This document shows positions 51,220-59,859 of a stretch of 64,000 nucleotides of DNA, piece after piece. The stretch is taken from contig JBNGDI010000008.1 of assembly GCA_049975425.1 (NCBI GenBank), positions 1-64,000 on the forward strand, read 5' to 3'. The DNA is from HyVt-105 sp049975425. GTDB taxonomy: Bacteria > Bacteroidota > Bacteroidia > Bacteroidales > VadinHA17. The notes below the pieces were generated by a model. That model ran no database searches. It was not told the DNA's origin and saw nothing but the letters and a program-made list of their open reading frames with translations. Within the stretch, counting starts at the first letter, position 1. Each line of letters opens with the position of its first letter. The position numbers and the translations under genes are program-made.

Positions 51220-51639
51220 TTAATGATATGGCTGAATGACCGAAAGTTCTTCCCTTTCATAAAATCTTTCGGAAGGCTTTATGTCCAGTACCGGACTTCC
51301 GTTGAGCGCATCAAGACCGATTACCCTGATAACCCCCTTATCCAGCTCCAGGAGATGCACGGTGGATATTCCTATTTTAGTTGGCCGGCAGGTCTGGCGG
51401 GTGGCGAAAACACCCTGGCTTTCCCCGTATAAATTCTGTGCAGTAAGGGCGGTTCCCTTTTCCTGGTGAAAAAGATACACCACATCAATGAAGCGGTGTT
51501 CCTCGAGGCCTTTCAACCCTTCGCGGAATTTGTCCTTCATCAGCAGCTTGCTTTCCCTGCTGCGAATCAGGGCCGGATCGGCCGGTCGGGTAAAGGAATT
51601 TCTCACTATCCCGATCTGTTGAATCTTATCGTGTATCAT
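51220..51639 (-). CDS. TrmO/TsaA-like methyltransferase
   Basis: A 139-residue protein resembling TrmO (TsaA), the SAM-dependent methylase of threonylcarbamoyl-adenosine in tRNA. IQQIGIVRNSFTRP is the N-terminal signature, and GVFATRQTCRPTKIGIST and IGLDALNGSPVLDIKP are the paired motifs. The second half of the RxPFRPNPIG-type motif is changed here (CRPTKIG), so the substrate may differ from that of TrmO. It is followed 13 bp later by the metal transporter gene; such pairing with metal genes is seen in some anaerobes. The start at 51639 (MIHDKIQQIG) is chosen over the longer frame. Confidence 0.75.
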   Translation of the reverse strand: MIHDKIQQIGIVRNSFTRPADPALIRSRESKLLMKDKFREGLKGLEEHRFIDVVYLFHQEKGTALTAQNLYGESQGVFATRQTCRPTKIGISTVHLLELDKGVIRVIGLDALNGSPVLDIKPSERFYEREELSVIQPYH

Positions 51640-51667
51640 GCCCATAAACCGACGTGCCAACCTAAAT

Positions 51668-53833
51668 TCATTCCACCAGTTTCATTTCATCAATCAGATA
51701 ACCGGCCCCGGCGTATCTGTCGATCAGAAAAAGCACATACCGGATGTCGAGCGAAATATTCCTTGATTTTTCGGGGTTGAACATCAGGTCGCTCATCACT
51801 CCTTCCCAAACCCGGTCAAAATTGATCCCGATCAGATGTCCCTCGGCATTGATCACCGGGCTTCCCGAATTACCGCCGGTAGTATGGTTGGTGGCCAGGA
51901 AACAAACAGGGAGTTCCCCGTCTTCGGCATACCTCCCGAAATCTTTTTCACGGTATAATGCCTTCAATTTCTCAGGCACCCGGTAATCGTACACATCCGG
52001 ATCGTCTTTTTCCATCACTCCCGCCAGGGTGGTACAATGCCTGTATATCACTGCATCGCGCGGCTCATATCCCATCACCCGGCCATAGGAAACCCGCAGT
52101 GTAAGATTGGCATCGGGATACAGGCGTTCGCCCTCCCGGAATTCCATCTGGGCTTTCATATACAGCCTGTCGAGTTCGGAAATCTGTTGTCTGAGACGCA
52201 GGTATTCGGGTACAATCCGCAGATAATAAAACCTGCGTGCATCCATGCTCAGACGATATGCCGGATCCTGTATCAGTTTGTTCACAGAATCGGGGCTGAA
52301 TCCGGCAAGAAAGGATTTCACCCGCAACGCATCGTCGAGCCAGCTCTGTTCAAACAGCCCGTCGCTCCAATCGGAAAAACGGTCGCCGTACTCCTTCTTC
52401 ATCTGTTTCCAAACCTCCGGATGGAACTCTTCATCGACAGTGGTTTCAAACAACCGGGCTACTGCGGCAAACATTTGCCGGTCGACTGGTGGATGATAAT
52501 CGTCGAAAAAATTACCGGCAACCTGTTGCAGGCGTTTAACCTGAACATCATAGGCCGCCAGCGACGAATCGCCCTGCCGGTACTCCTCCAGTACACGAAA
52601 ATTTCCGGCAAACGAAATAATTTCGGATCCGTATCTGAAAAACACTTCGTTAAAATACTGGTACAGCAGGTTATACTTTCCGAAAATACCGTACAGGCTG
52701 TCGTATTGTGCCAGCAGGCGACCGTATTTCTCTTTGCGTTCTTTTTCAGCCTGCACCCAGTTTGAAAATGCTCTTTCGAATACTTTTTTCCTTTCATACA
52801 CCTGCATTTTTTCCAGCCCCTGCATTTCCCCCATCCAGCGTTTCCACGAATTGCTGAGGGAAGCATTTTTTGCGGCATACTGTATCCTCACCACAGGACT
52901 GGCTTCCATGGCCGCATTCATAATGGCCAGTTTTTCACTCCTGATCTCAATAAGTTTAGGGTAGAGGTTTTCCGTAAGCATCTCGATATGGTCGGATGGA
53001 ACATACCGGGCGGTACTTCCCGGATAACCGAATACCATGGTGAAATCGCCGGGCTGAACCCCCTTCAGGGAAAGGGCAAAGAATTTTTTCGGCTGATAAG
53101 GTACGTTGTCGGGTGAATATTCAGCCGGCCTGTTATTCTTGTCGGCATAGATACGGAACAGGGAAAAATCGCCGGTGTGCCTCGGCCATTCCCAGTTATC
53201 GGTATCGCCTCCAAACTTGCCGATAGCAGAGGGAGGAGCTCCCACCAGGCGGACATCTCTGAACACTTCATTCACAAACAAGAAATACTGATTCCCATGG
53301 AAAAAAGGCTTCACCGCAGCGGTGTAATGGGTTCCCTTCACCGCCTCGTCTATAATGGCGGAAGCCCTTTCCCCGAGGATTTTTTCCCTTTCCCGGAAAG
53401 GAATATTTTCATCAATCCCCTCCAGCATCCTTTCGGTAACGTCCTCCATCCTTACCAGAAAAGTAGCCGTAAGGCCGGGATTGGGAAGTTCTTCTTCGGG
53501 CGACATAGCCCAGAATCCATGGGTAAGATAGTCGTGCTCGAGGGTTGAATGTGCCTGGATACGCCCGTAACCGCAATGGTGGTTGGTCAGCAGCAGGCCC
53601 CGGTCGGAGATCAGTTCTCCGGTACATCCCCCGCCGAACAACACCACGGCATCTTTCATACTGGCCCGGTTGATGCTGTACACATCTTCGGCTGTAAGAC
53701 GGAATCCCATTCCCTGCATTTCTTCTATATTGTATTTTTCCAGTAACATGGGGATCCACATGCCCTCATCGGCAAACAATACCCGTCCCAAAAGGACCAG
53801 CATGGTAAACGATACGGTAAGTTTTCTTTTCAT
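51668..53833 (-). CDS. S46-family dipeptidyl-peptidase, DPP11-like
   Basis: A 721-residue exported serine peptidase with a signal peptide. The catalytic triad is visible: His in LLTNHHCGYG, Asp in WPRHTGDFSLFR and Ser in TGGNSGSPV at about residue 656. Eighteen residues after that serine stands Arg (FDRVWEGVMSD), the position where DPP11 of Porphyromonas has Arg673 and DPP7 has Gly; Arg selects acidic P1 residues. So Asp/Glu-Xaa dipeptide release is predicted. It provides dipeptides for amino-acid fermentation. It starts 24 bp after the Maf gene stop. Confidence 0.9.
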   Translation of the reverse strand: MKRKLTVSFTMLVLLGRVLFADEGMWIPMLLEKYNIEEMQGMGFRLTAEDVYSINRASMKDAVVLFGGGCTGELISDRGLLLTNHHCGYGRIQAHSTLEHDYLTHGFWAMSPEEELPNPGLTATFLVRMEDVTERMLEGIDENIPFREREKILGERASAIIDEAVKGTHYTAAVKPFFHGNQYFLFVNEVFRDVRLVGAPPSAIGKFGGDTDNWEWPRHTGDFSLFRIYADKNNRPAEYSPDNVPYQPKKFFALSLKGVQPGDFTMVFGYPGSTARYVPSDHIEMLTENLYPKLIEIRSEKLAIMNAAMEASPVVRIQYAAKNASLSNSWKRWMGEMQGLEKMQVYERKKVFERAFSNWVQAEKERKEKYGRLLAQYDSLYGIFGKYNLLYQYFNEVFFRYGSEIISFAGNFRVLEEYRQGDSSLAAYDVQVKRLQQVAGNFFDDYHPPVDRQMFAAVARLFETTVDEEFHPEVWKQMKKEYGDRFSDWSDGLFEQSWLDDALRVKSFLAGFSPDSVNKLIQDPAYRLSMDARRFYYLRIVPEYLRLRQQISELDRLYMKAQMEFREGERLYPDANLTLRVSYGRVMGYEPRDAVIYRHCTTLAGVMEKDDPDVYDYRVPEKLKALYREKDFGRYAEDGELPVCFLATNHTTGGNSGSPVINAEGHLIGINFDRVWEGVMSDLMFNPEKSRNISLDIRYVLFLIDRYAGAGYLIDEMKLVE

Positions 53834-53857
53834 AACAAACATGATATAATCTTTACA

Positions 53858-54445
53858 TTAGAATTTTTTCAGTTCATGATATAGCTGTTGAACGGGCAGT
53901 CCCATGACATTGAAGTAGGATCCGCTGATCTTTTCTATCCCGATATACCCAATCCATTCCTGGATGCCGTATGCCCCCGCCTTATCAAAGGGTTCGCAGT
54001 GTTCGATATAATACTCGATCTCATCGCCGGTAAGGCGTGTAAACCATACATCGGTGCGGGAATGAAATTCCCTTGATTTTCCTCCGGAAACCAGGCATAC
54101 CCCGGTATGCACTTCGTGTTTTCTTCCGGAAAGAAGCCGAAGCATTTCCCGTGCTTCTTCCGGCCCGGACGGTTTGTTCACCACCCGGTTCCTGCACCAC
54201 ACTATTGTATCTGCCGTAATAACCAGGGCATTATCTCCTGCCAGAGGCATGATCTCACCTGCTTTTCCCCTGGCAAGAAAAACAGGTATATCTTCTTTCC
54301 CCAGATGATCCGGGAAGTTTTCCTCTCCGTTAGGGGGAACCATCACTTCAAAATCCAGGCCCAGTTCCGCCAGCAGGTACTGCCGGCGTGGGGACTGTGA
54401 ACCCAGCACAATTCGGTATTTATCGAGGTTCCTGAGCCACTTCAT
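53858..54445 (-). CDS. Maf-like nucleoside triphosphate pyrophosphatase
   Basis: A 195-residue Maf/HAM1-type protein. ILGSQSPRRQYLLAELG-like N-terminus (VLGSQSPRRQYLLAEL) and ALVITADTIVW are diagnostic, and KAGAYGIQEW is the C-terminal signature. Maf proteins hydrolyse dTTP, UTP or modified nucleotides, and are linked to division arrest. It lies 6 bp after the prenyltransferase gene and 24 bp before the S46 peptidase gene, in a long minus-strand run. Confidence 0.92.
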   Translation of the reverse strand: MKWLRNLDKYRIVLGSQSPRRQYLLAELGLDFEVMVPPNGEENFPDHLGKEDIPVFLARGKAGEIMPLAGDNALVITADTIVWCRNRVVNKPSGPEEAREMLRLLSGRKHEVHTGVCLVSGGKSREFHSRTDVWFTRLTGDEIEYYIEHCEPFDKAGAYGIQEWIGYIGIEKISGSYFNVMGLPVQQLYHELKKF

Positions 54446-54451
54446 AACAAA

Positions 54452-55441
54452 TCAGAACATTGAATAAATGATATAACGGACCACGAGTGCATACAGCACA
54501 CCGGCAGCCATCACTCCTTTCATTATGGTGCTGGCCAGATGAAATTTCTTCTGAGTGCGGGCAATCCATACGGTAATACCTGCAAAAACCAGCGGCAGAG
54601 TCACCAAAACGATCATGTAAACCAGGGTAAGGATATCGCGCAGAAAGCGGACATACACCCACCCAAGGGCAGCCAGTATAATAACGATCAGTACGGTAAC
54701 CACAATCCGTGACCCGGTCATGCCCATCACAATAGGCAGGGTATTGTGCCCATAAGCCCGGTCTCCCTCAAAATCTTCCATATCTTTGATAATTTCCCGT
54801 GTCAGCGTGGTTATGAAGGCAAAAAAGGAAAAGCCAAGAATCCAGTAAACCAGCAGGTCAAAGCTGGTGTTCCATTGCCTCAGAACGGGTGCATAGGCCT
54901 GGTTCAGCAGGGGAATCTCAAAAAGGGCCACCATAAAGGGGACCAGGGCCGTCAACACAGCCACCAGCAGGTTCCCGATCAGGAACTGCCTTTTGTAGGT
55001 AGTGGAATAGAACCAGAGCATTCCGGCCACCAGAAAAAACACGATGCTCCACAGGGGTTTCCCCACATAGAAACTCAGGTAAACTCCCATACCCACTCCC
55101 GCCACATTAAGCACCATGTGTATCATCATGGCAATTCTTCTGGGAATCACTGTTCCCACCACAACCGATCCGGGGCGGTTCAGCATATCGATCCGGGTAT
55201 CGAAATAGTCGTTGATCACATACCCTGCCGCCGTAATCAGTACGGTAGACAAAACCAGCAGCAGGAAATGGCCTTCGGGCAGTTGAAGATCAAAACCCGG
55301 TTCACCTGCAAAAGAAGCCGATGCCACCGCATGATCGTACCTGGCCAGCAGGGCGCTGATCACCCCGTACCTCATCAGGTACTGGGTGGCGGCAATGATT
55401 ACCAGGTTCGGCAGACGTATCAGTTTGAAGAAAGACTTCAT
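54452..55441 (-). CDS. UbiA-family prenyltransferase
   Basis: A 329-residue membrane prenyltransferase with about nine helices. The first Asp-rich motif is NDYFDTRIDMLNRPG near residue 92 and the second is DMEDFEGDRAYGHNTLP near 215, as in the UbiA superfamily. Bacteroidota homologues in this gene setting are often named geranylgeranylglycerol-phosphate geranylgeranyltransferase, but the acceptor has not been shown. It is encoded 10 bp after the KdsC-like gene. Confidence 0.85.
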   Translation of the reverse strand: MKSFFKLIRLPNLVIIAATQYLMRYGVISALLARYDHAVASASFAGEPGFDLQLPEGHFLLLVLSTVLITAAGYVINDYFDTRIDMLNRPGSVVVGTVIPRRIAMMIHMVLNVAGVGMGVYLSFYVGKPLWSIVFFLVAGMLWFYSTTYKRQFLIGNLLVAVLTALVPFMVALFEIPLLNQAYAPVLRQWNTSFDLLVYWILGFSFFAFITTLTREIIKDMEDFEGDRAYGHNTLPIVMGMTGSRIVVTVLIVIILAALGWVYVRFLRDILTLVYMIVLVTLPLVFAGITVWIARTQKKFHLASTIMKGVMAAGVLYALVVRYIIYSMF

Positions 55442-55451
55442 AACTCCTGGT

Positions 55452-55973
55452 TTACCATCCGAAAGCTTCGCCGTTCATCCAATGGTTGTGCAGCCTCAGC
55501 ACCTGTTCAATCACATCACGGGCACAACCTTCTCCTCCCCTGAAATGGGAGATGTATCGGGATATCTGTTTGATCTCGGTAACCGCATCGGCCGGACAGG
55601 TAGGAAACCCCACCATCTCCATTGCTTCCAGATCGGGAATATCATCTCCCATGTACAGAATAGTCATGGGATCCAGATCGTATTTCCCGATATAATCCTC
55701 CAGATCGTTTTTTTTATACCGGGAATCGAGGTAAATATCGGTCACACCCAGTCCTTCATACCTCAGCCTGACGGCTTCCGATCTTCCCCCTGTGATAATA
55801 CCCACCCTGTATCCCTTATTAACCGCCAGTTTGATGGCATAGCCGTCGCGTACATTGATAGACCTCATGGGCTCTCCTTCGGCATCCATCGGAATGGTCT
55901 GGGTTGACAGCACACCATCCACATCAAATATGAAAGTATTCACCTTTCTCAATTCTTCCTTGAAATTGCTCAT
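55452..55973 (-). CDS. KdsC-like HAD phosphatase
   Basis: A 173-residue HAD-superfamily phosphatase of the KdsC type (3-deoxy-D-manno-octulosonate 8-phosphate phosphatase). The nucleophile motif is FIFDVDGVLS, with GIITGGRSE as motif II and MGDDIPDLEAMEMVG as motif IV; no cap domain is present. It acts in lipopolysaccharide core synthesis if truly KdsC. Its start overlaps the end of the DUF2520 gene by 4 bp. Confidence 0.85.
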   Translation of the reverse strand: MSNFKEELRKVNTFIFDVDGVLSTQTIPMDAEGEPMRSINVRDGYAIKLAVNKGYRVGIITGGRSEAVRLRYEGLGVTDIYLDSRYKKNDLEDYIGKYDLDPMTILYMGDDIPDLEAMEMVGFPTCPADAVTEIKQISRYISHFRGGEGCARDVIEQVLRLHNHWMNGEAFGW

Positions 55974-56764
55974 GATGTGTCTTTTCTGTTTTTTGTCCTG
56001 ATAATATCATCCGATAATAACCGGTAGATTTCCTTCCGGCCGGTGTCATGGCCAAGAAAACCCAGGTGTTTCTCAATGACCCGGTGGTCGTTTCGCACAG
56101 CCGGACCGGTCTGCGCATTTTCCGGGCCTATTTCCAGGGATTTTTCCATGGTTTCCCTGATCAGGGGTTCCAGGGCAGAAATGGACAGCCCGTTGCGCTT
56201 CAGGATATCTACCGCAATGCGGTAGAGGTGGTTCTGAAAATTTGAGGCGAATACTGCTGCCACATGCATTGAGAGCCTGACCTCCGAATCTGCTTCGGTA
56301 ACACGATCGCTGATTTTTCCGGCCAGCTGGCTGATGGCCTCCAGGGCGGAACCGGTACTGCCTTCAATAAAAAGCGGAATTTGCCTGAAATCCAGTGGAC
56401 GATTCCGGGTAAATGTCTGAAGGGGATAGATCACCCCGTACTCAGGGGAAGACTCACCCAGCACGGTTGCCGGAATGCTGCCTGAGGTATGTATAAGGAT
56501 CTTATCGGATGGTTCCAGGGCGCCAAGGATTTCCGGGATCGCATCATCGGAAACGGCTATAACCACCGCATGAGACCGGGGATTGATGGCAGCGGGGAAT
56601 TTACCCGAAGGAATATTCCAGGGGGATACCAGCCGGGCAGCCGACACACCGGTTCTGCTGAACACCTCCATAACCTGTACTCCCGCATCCAGAAAAGCCG
56701 GTATGAGGTGACTGGCCAGGTTACCGGCTCCGATAAATGAAACCCTTTGGATCGTTCTCTGCAT
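55970..56764 (-). CDS. DUF2520/Rossmann-like protein
   Basis: A 264-residue protein with an N-terminal Rossmann-like NAD(P)-binding domain (VSFIGAGNLASHLIPAFLDAG, given here in part as SFIGAGNLASHL) and a C-terminal helical DUF2520 domain (VAAVFASNFQNHLYRIAVDIL). It resembles pyrroline-5-carboxylate reductase and F420-dependent NADP oxidoreductase-type proteins, but the substrate is not known. It overlaps the KdsC-like gene by 4 bp and is preceded by the lipoprotein gene by 21 bp. Confidence 0.8.
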   Translation of the reverse strand: MQRTIQRVSFIGAGNLASHLIPAFLDAGVQVMEVFSRTGVSAARLVSPWNIPSGKFPAAINPRSHAVVIAVSDDAIPEILGALEPSDKILIHTSGSIPATVLGESSPEYGVIYPLQTFTRNRPLDFRQIPLFIEGSTGSALEAISQLAGKISDRVTEADSEVRLSMHVAAVFASNFQNHLYRIAVDILKRNGLSISALEPLIRETMEKSLEIGPENAQTGPAVRNDHRVIEKHLGFLGHDTGRKEIYRLLSDDIIRTKNRKDTS

Positions 56765-56785
56765 ACAAAGCCGTTTTTCCCTGTA

Positions 56786-57169
56786 TCATTCGGCATTCTC
56801 GATCTCTGTCAGCACCAGGTCGTACAGATAGTAAGCATAAGGATTATAAAGCTTGTAGCAATCATCCTTCGCTTCACCGGAGAAGTAAACCACCACGGGT
56901 TCCGGATATTGCTGGCCATATCGTTCGATGGCCAGGTCGCGGATATCTTCAGGCACATCCTCGGGATTGCACAGGGTAAATTTCCCCTGGATGTACAGAG
57001 CATTAATATAGCCGTACTCTGCGTTCTCCATGAACAGCTCTCCTGCTTCCCTGTCTACGTGGAATTTGGTTTCCGAATCACAACCACATTTTTCCTTTCC
57101 GCATCCGGAGAAATGGATCAGGGACCCTAGGACAAGAAGCAGAATAACGGCAGGAAAGGTTCTTTTCAT
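56786..57169 (-). CDS. Small lipoprotein of unknown function
   Basis: A 127-residue protein with a signal peptide and lipobox LIHFSGC. The mature N-terminus is rich in cysteine (GCGKEKCGCDSE); the rest has no recognised motif. It has its own -7 box (TACTTTTG on the minus strand, 57190-57197). No function can be named; it probably sits in the outer membrane. Confidence 0.6.
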   Translation of the reverse strand: MKRTFPAVILLLVLGSLIHFSGCGKEKCGCDSETKFHVDREAGELFMENAEYGYINALYIQGKFTLCNPEDVPEDIRDLAIERYGQQYPEPVVVYFSGEAKDDCYKLYNPYAYYLYDLVLTEIENAE

Positions 57170-57189
57170 CTGGCTCAAGTATGTTTTCC

Positions 57190-57197
57190 CAAAAGTA
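57190..57197 (-). promoter_or_regulatory. Bacteroidota -7 box for lipoprotein gene
   Basis: On the minus strand TACTTTTG, an exact TAnnTTTG match, lies 20 bp before the lipoprotein ATG. It probably starts a transcript distinct from the etf operon. Confidence 0.45.
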
Positions 57198-57242
57198 CCA
57201 AAAAAATTCGGGTTTTAAGGGTGTCTTCGGGAAAACGGAAGA

Positions 57243-59039
57243 TTACAGCCGGTAGCTGTTATCTTCAATCATACGGGCGGCAATACGCCGGCGGGCTTCC
57301 TTTACATTCACAGGAGCCGTATGTGTCAGCCTGCGCAGGGCTTCTTCCAACTCTTTCAGCCGATCCCCCTGAGCAAATGACTGCAGGGCATCGGTACCTT
57401 TCTTCAGCATGATGAAAGCCGCATCATGCATAAATACATCCAGTATATCACGGTATATTCCCGTGTTTTCCTGTCCTTTCATGGCTGCCAGTTTCTGCAC
57501 CCTCAGCATGGCAGATTCTGCCGCATAGGTTTCCATGATCATATCGGCCAGATTGTTCATGATCTCCTGTTCGAAGGAAAGTTTTCTTTCGAAGAAAGAG
57601 GAAGCAGCGCCGGCTACCAAGAGTACGGCTTTCTTAAAATTAGCCACTACCTGTTTCTTCTGTTCATCGTAGGTCATTCCCTCAAAAACCGGATATTCCA
57701 CCGACTGAAGATCACTGAGCAATTCGTTTGCCGGAGTGAACAGGTCGTATTCCCCTTTCTTTGAATGTTTCAGGGTAAGGTCGGTCACAAGCAAACGGTT
57801 GATCTCGTTGGTTCCCTCGAAAATACGATTAATGCGGGAGTCGCGGTACGACTTCTCGACCAGGGTTTCTGAAGAGTAACCCATACCGCCGAATATCTGC
57901 ACAGCCTCATCAACAATGTAATCAAGGGCTTCAGAGCTGAACACTTTCAGGAAAGCAGCTTCGATGTTATACCTGGCAATGCCTTCGATGGTGGCCCTGG
58001 CTTTATCCAATCCGTCATGCACCAGCTCATTTATTGCATCATCGATGTTCTTGCTTACCCGGTACACAGAAGATTCGGTAACAAAATGCCGAATAGCCTG
58101 TTCGGCCAGTTTATGCTGTATGGCGCCAAAGGAAGAGATCAGCTGTCCGAACTGTTTCCGTTCGTTGGCATACCGGATGGATTCGTCGATAGCTTTTCTG
58201 GAAGCGCCCAGCACATTGGCTCCCAGCTTGATTCTTCCCATGTGGAGAATATTCAGGGCGATACGGTATCCGCCTCCCCTTTCTCCGATGAGATTTTCCA
58301 CCGGTACTTTCACATCGTTAAAAAAGAGCTGAACCGTGGAAGAACCTTTGATCCCCATTTTGTGTTCTTCCGGATTCCTGACCACACCGGGAGAATGGGC
58401 ATCCACCAAAAACGCACTGAGGCAGCGGTCGTTGTCAATCTTGGCGAATACCGTCAGCAGGTCGGCAAACCCCCCGTTGGTAATCCACATTTTCTGGCCG
58501 TTCAGGATATAATGCTTACCGTCTTTCGAAAGGGTGGCACTGGTTTTTCCGGCATTGGCATCGGAACCGGCCCCCGGTTCGGTAAGGCAGTAAGCGGTAA
58601 GCAGTTCGCCTGTCACCATCTTCGGGATGTATTTGTGCCTGAGCTCATCACTTCCGTAATACAGAAGGGGACAGGTACCGATACCTGTGTGAGCTGAAAA
58701 TGCCACCGAGAAAGAGAAACCAGCGCCCATCACCTCGCTCGCCAGCATGGTGGTCACAAAATCCTGTCCGAATCCTTCGTACTCCTCCGGCACAGAGATG
58801 CCCAGCAGTCCGAGTTCCCCGGCTTTCCTGAGCAGGGAAGGCATAAGGCCTTTTTCCTGCTGGTCAATCCGGTCAAGTACAGGGAATACCTCCGTTTCCA
58901 GAAAATCACGGCAGGTTGAAGCGATCATCTGCTGTTCTTCATTGAATTCTTCCGGGATAAAAATGTCATCGGGCTGGGTGTCTCTTACCAGAAATTCACC
59001 GCTTTTGAGTGCTTTTTTTTCCATTTTTTTCAGATTCAA
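57243..59039 (-). CDS. Acyl-CoA dehydrogenase
   Basis: A 598-residue FAD-dependent acyl-CoA dehydrogenase of the long (VLCAD-like) type. YCLTEPGAGSDANAG and MWITNGGFADLLTVFAKI are FAD- and substrate-binding motifs, and RIFEGTNEINRLL carries the catalytic Glu in EGT. The C-terminal 180 residues are an additional helical domain. It is the last gene of the etfB-etfA-membrane FeS-CCG-ACAD operon, 5 bp after the CCG protein gene, and probably passes electrons to the EtfAB in this operon. Confidence 0.93.
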   Translation of the reverse strand: MNLKKMEKKALKSGEFLVRDTQPDDIFIPEEFNEEQQMIASTCRDFLETEVFPVLDRIDQQEKGLMPSLLRKAGELGLLGISVPEEYEGFGQDFVTTMLASEVMGAGFSFSVAFSAHTGIGTCPLLYYGSDELRHKYIPKMVTGELLTAYCLTEPGAGSDANAGKTSATLSKDGKHYILNGQKMWITNGGFADLLTVFAKIDNDRCLSAFLVDAHSPGVVRNPEEHKMGIKGSSTVQLFFNDVKVPVENLIGERGGGYRIALNILHMGRIKLGANVLGASRKAIDESIRYANERKQFGQLISSFGAIQHKLAEQAIRHFVTESSVYRVSKNIDDAINELVHDGLDKARATIEGIARYNIEAAFLKVFSSEALDYIVDEAVQIFGGMGYSSETLVEKSYRDSRINRIFEGTNEINRLLVTDLTLKHSKKGEYDLFTPANELLSDLQSVEYPVFEGMTYDEQKKQVVANFKKAVLLVAGAASSFFERKLSFEQEIMNNLADMIMETYAAESAMLRVQKLAAMKGQENTGIYRDILDVFMHDAAFIMLKKGTDALQSFAQGDRLKELEEALRRLTHTAPVNVKEARRRIAARMIEDNSYRL

Positions 59040-59044
59040 TTATT

Positions 59045-59848
59045 TTACAATCCAAGGGAGAGAGCTACCATTTCTGCAATATCATATATTTTTACTTCCT
59101 CTTCCCTGTTTTTGTATTTGACCCCGTCGGTCAGCATGACCATGCAGTAAGGACAGGCGGTCACAATGATCCTGGCGCCCGTAGAAAGGGCTTCTTCCGT
59201 TCTCTCGATAAATATCTCCTTATCACCCGGTTCAGCTTCCTTGAACATCTGGCCCCCTCCTGCCCCGCAACACAGAGCAAAGCTCCTGTTTCTTGACATT
59301 TCGGCCAATGACACCCCCAGTTCCCCGAGAACTTTCCGGGGAGCTTCGTATTCCCCGTTCCCCCTACCAAGGTAACAGGGATCGTGATAGGTTACCAGGT
59401 AATTTCTGAACACTTCCCGTTTGGGCATTAATTTCCCCTCACTGATCAGATTATGCAGGAACCGGGTGTGGTGGATCACTTCATAGTGGCCATCGAAATC
59501 GGGATATTCGTTTTTAAACGTATTATAGGCATGGGGGTCACAGGTGAGGATTTTCTTCACTCCGTACCGGTTGAACAGGTCTATATTGGAAAGAGCCTGC
59601 ATCTGGTACAACATTTCATTTCCGGCTCTCCGGGCCACGTCTCCCGAGGAAGATTCTTCGGTTCCAAGTACGGCATAATCCACGTTCAAAAAGGCAAGTA
59701 TTTTCACAAACGCACGCGTGACATGCTTGTATCTGTCGTCATAGGCTCCGGCGCTACCCACCCACAGCAGATATTCGGGTTTCTCACCCCGGGCCGCCAT
59801 ATCAGCCATTACGGGAACAGTCACTTTTGTTTTTCCTGTAGCATTCAT
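59045..59848 (-). CDS. CCG-domain (HdrD/GlpC-like) iron-sulfur protein
   Basis: A 267-residue soluble protein with two CCG (DUF224) domains. Cysteine motifs are ILTCDPHAYNTF and YHDPCYLGRGN, and ALCCGAGGGQMF with TACPYCMVML in the second domain. These bind a special [4Fe-4S] cluster in HdrB/HdrD and in ETF:menaquinone oxidoreductases. Here it is separate from, but directly after (11 bp), the NarI-like membrane protein gene, whereas in EMO proteins the two parts are fused. Start at 59848 (MNATGKTKV) avoids overlap with that gene. Confidence 0.88.
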   Translation of the reverse strand: MNATGKTKVTVPVMADMAARGEKPEYLLWVGSAGAYDDRYKHVTRAFVKILAFLNVDYAVLGTEESSSGDVARRAGNEMLYQMQALSNIDLFNRYGVKKILTCDPHAYNTFKNEYPDFDGHYEVIHHTRFLHNLISEGKLMPKREVFRNYLVTYHDPCYLGRGNGEYEAPRKVLGELGVSLAEMSRNRSFALCCGAGGGQMFKEAEPGDKEIFIERTEEALSTGARIIVTACPYCMVMLTDGVKYKNREEEVKIYDIAEMVALSLGL

Positions 59849-59859
59849 AGTATTCCGAT

